Shown here one piece after another: positions 6,576-6,706 of a stretch of DNA of 6,706 nucleotides; within the stretch, counting starts at the first letter, position 1; each line of letters opens with the position of its first letter. The stretch comes from Lachnoclostridium sp. UBA1434. GTDB taxonomy: Bacteria; Bacillota; Clostridia; Lachnospirales; Lachnospiraceae. The notes beneath the pieces were generated by a model that made no database searches, was not told the origin of the DNA, and saw only the letters and a program-made list of their open reading frames with translations. The stretch lies in NCBI GenBank assembly GCA_002329645.1, contig DCTS01000086.1, positions 14,615-21,320 of the forward strand, written 5' to 3'. The translations under genes were made by a program, and so were the position numbers.

Positions 6576-6608
6576 CCTATTATGAAATTTCTGTGAAATT
6601 TATGTTCA
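6576..6608 (-). promoter_or_regulatory. Three 11-bp-phased direct repeats, candidate operator of the operon
   Basis: On the minus strand three consecutive 11-mers read TGAACATAAAT, TTCACAGAAAT and TTCATAATAGG. The first two share TnnACAnAAAT and the last two share TTCAnA. Seven-base units spaced by four A/T bases are the layout of Pho boxes and other OmpR/PhoB-family response regulator sites. The block lies about 125 bp upstream of the first operon gene. The repeats are seen directly; binding by such a regulator is inference. Confidence 0.4.
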
Positions 6609-6609
6609 A
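6579..6609 (-). promoter_or_regulatory. Weak candidate promoter of the operon
   Basis: On the minus strand TTGAAC (6609-6604) and CATAAT (6584-6579) are separated by 19 bases, which is longer than optimal for a sigma-70/SigA promoter. The spacer is made of the phased repeats, so an activator-dependent promoter would fit. No better -35/-10 pair was found by eye between 6452 and 6706, and no CIRCE (TTAGCACTC/GAGTGCTAA) or CtsR heptamer pair is present. Confidence 0.25.
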
Positions 6610-6610
6610 A

Positions 6611-6638
6611 TAAAATAAACTCCCGCCTGCGGCTTTAT
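6611..6638 (-). terminator. Possible intrinsic terminator for a gene upstream on the minus strand
   Basis: On the minus strand ATAAA-G-CCGC-AG-GCGG-GAG-TTTAT is followed by TTTATTT. The GC-rich core is short and its two-base loop is tight, so the real fold would open to CCG-CAGG-CGG. The T-rich tail is interrupted by A. It could end a transcript entering from the right before the operon promoter, but it is a weak example. Confidence 0.3.
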
Positions 6639-6687
6639 CTAAGCTGTCTGCTGCAAGGGGAGCTTATATGACTTTATGGGATAATGC

Positions 6688-6706
6688 TTGACTCTATATA
6701 CGGTCT
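6688..6706 (+). promoter_or_regulatory. Possible start of a divergent MerR-type promoter, cut by the window end
   Basis: The plus strand ends with TTGACTCTATATACGGTCT. TTGAC followed directly by a half-site ACTCTATA is the pattern of MerR-family operators, in which a dyad fills an overlong spacer. The mirrored half-site TATAGAGT would begin at about the last base here and cannot be seen. A separate extended -10-like TGGGATAAT lies just upstream at 6677-6685. Confidence 0.25.

Noticed and set aside
6641..6665. Inverted repeat AAGCT...AGCTT near the right end considered as a terminator or riboswitch stem
   Set aside because: Only five perfect pairs around a 15-base loop and no T-run after it on either strand; it is compatible with chance.
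6452..6706. Search for a CIRCE or CtsR heat-shock operator upstream of the operon
   Set aside because: Neither the TTAGCACTC/GAGTGCTAA dyad nor tandem GGTCAAA heptamers could be found on either strand.

Overview
The window looks like part of a chromosome from a clostridial Firmicute, most likely Lachnospiraceae-like. The evidence is a moderate GC content, strong AAGGAGG-type ribosome binding sites, a DnaK ATPase domain with the short Gram-positive-type loop after Lys70, and GGGAYGGTT palindromes of a kind I associate with Clostridia. The species cannot be named from this sequence alone.

All four recognisable genes lie on the minus strand and are transcribed from right to left as one tight block. 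In order of transcription they are: a 140-residue protein with two membrane segments and a C-terminal zinc ribbon (6451-6029); a 304-residue J-domain protein with a G/F-rich linker, TPR-like helices and a C-terminal membrane anchor (5983-5069); a 594-residue DnaK-type Hsp70 (5051-3267); and a 999-residue fused ABC ATPase/FtsX-type permease with a very large extracytoplasmic domain (3252-253, TTG start). The gaps are 45, 17 and 14 bp, with no obvious internal terminator, so this is probably a single operon.

The block reads as a secondary, membrane-tethered Hsp70/J-protein pair rather than the housekeeping hrcA-grpE-dnaK-dnaJ cluster. No GrpE, HrcA or CIRCE operator is present, the J protein lacks the DnaJ zinc-finger and C-terminal substrate domains, and the Hsp70 has a short C-terminus and a six-residue insertion just before its interdomain linker. 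The zinc ribbon and TPR segments could supply client or partner recognition at the membrane. The ABC protein may be a client, a partner, or merely co-transcribed; its substrate cannot be told from the sequence.

Right of the operon (6452-6706) is a 255-bp intergenic stretch. It holds three 11-bp-phased repeats resembling a Pho-box-type operator, a weak candidate promoter, a GC-rich hairpin with a T-rich tail, and at the very edge a plus-strand TTGACTCTATA that could begin a MerR-type promoter. Left of the operon (1-252) I see no gene; it holds three copies of a GGGAYGGTT...CTC palindromic element, one of them an almost complete 50-bp hairpin.
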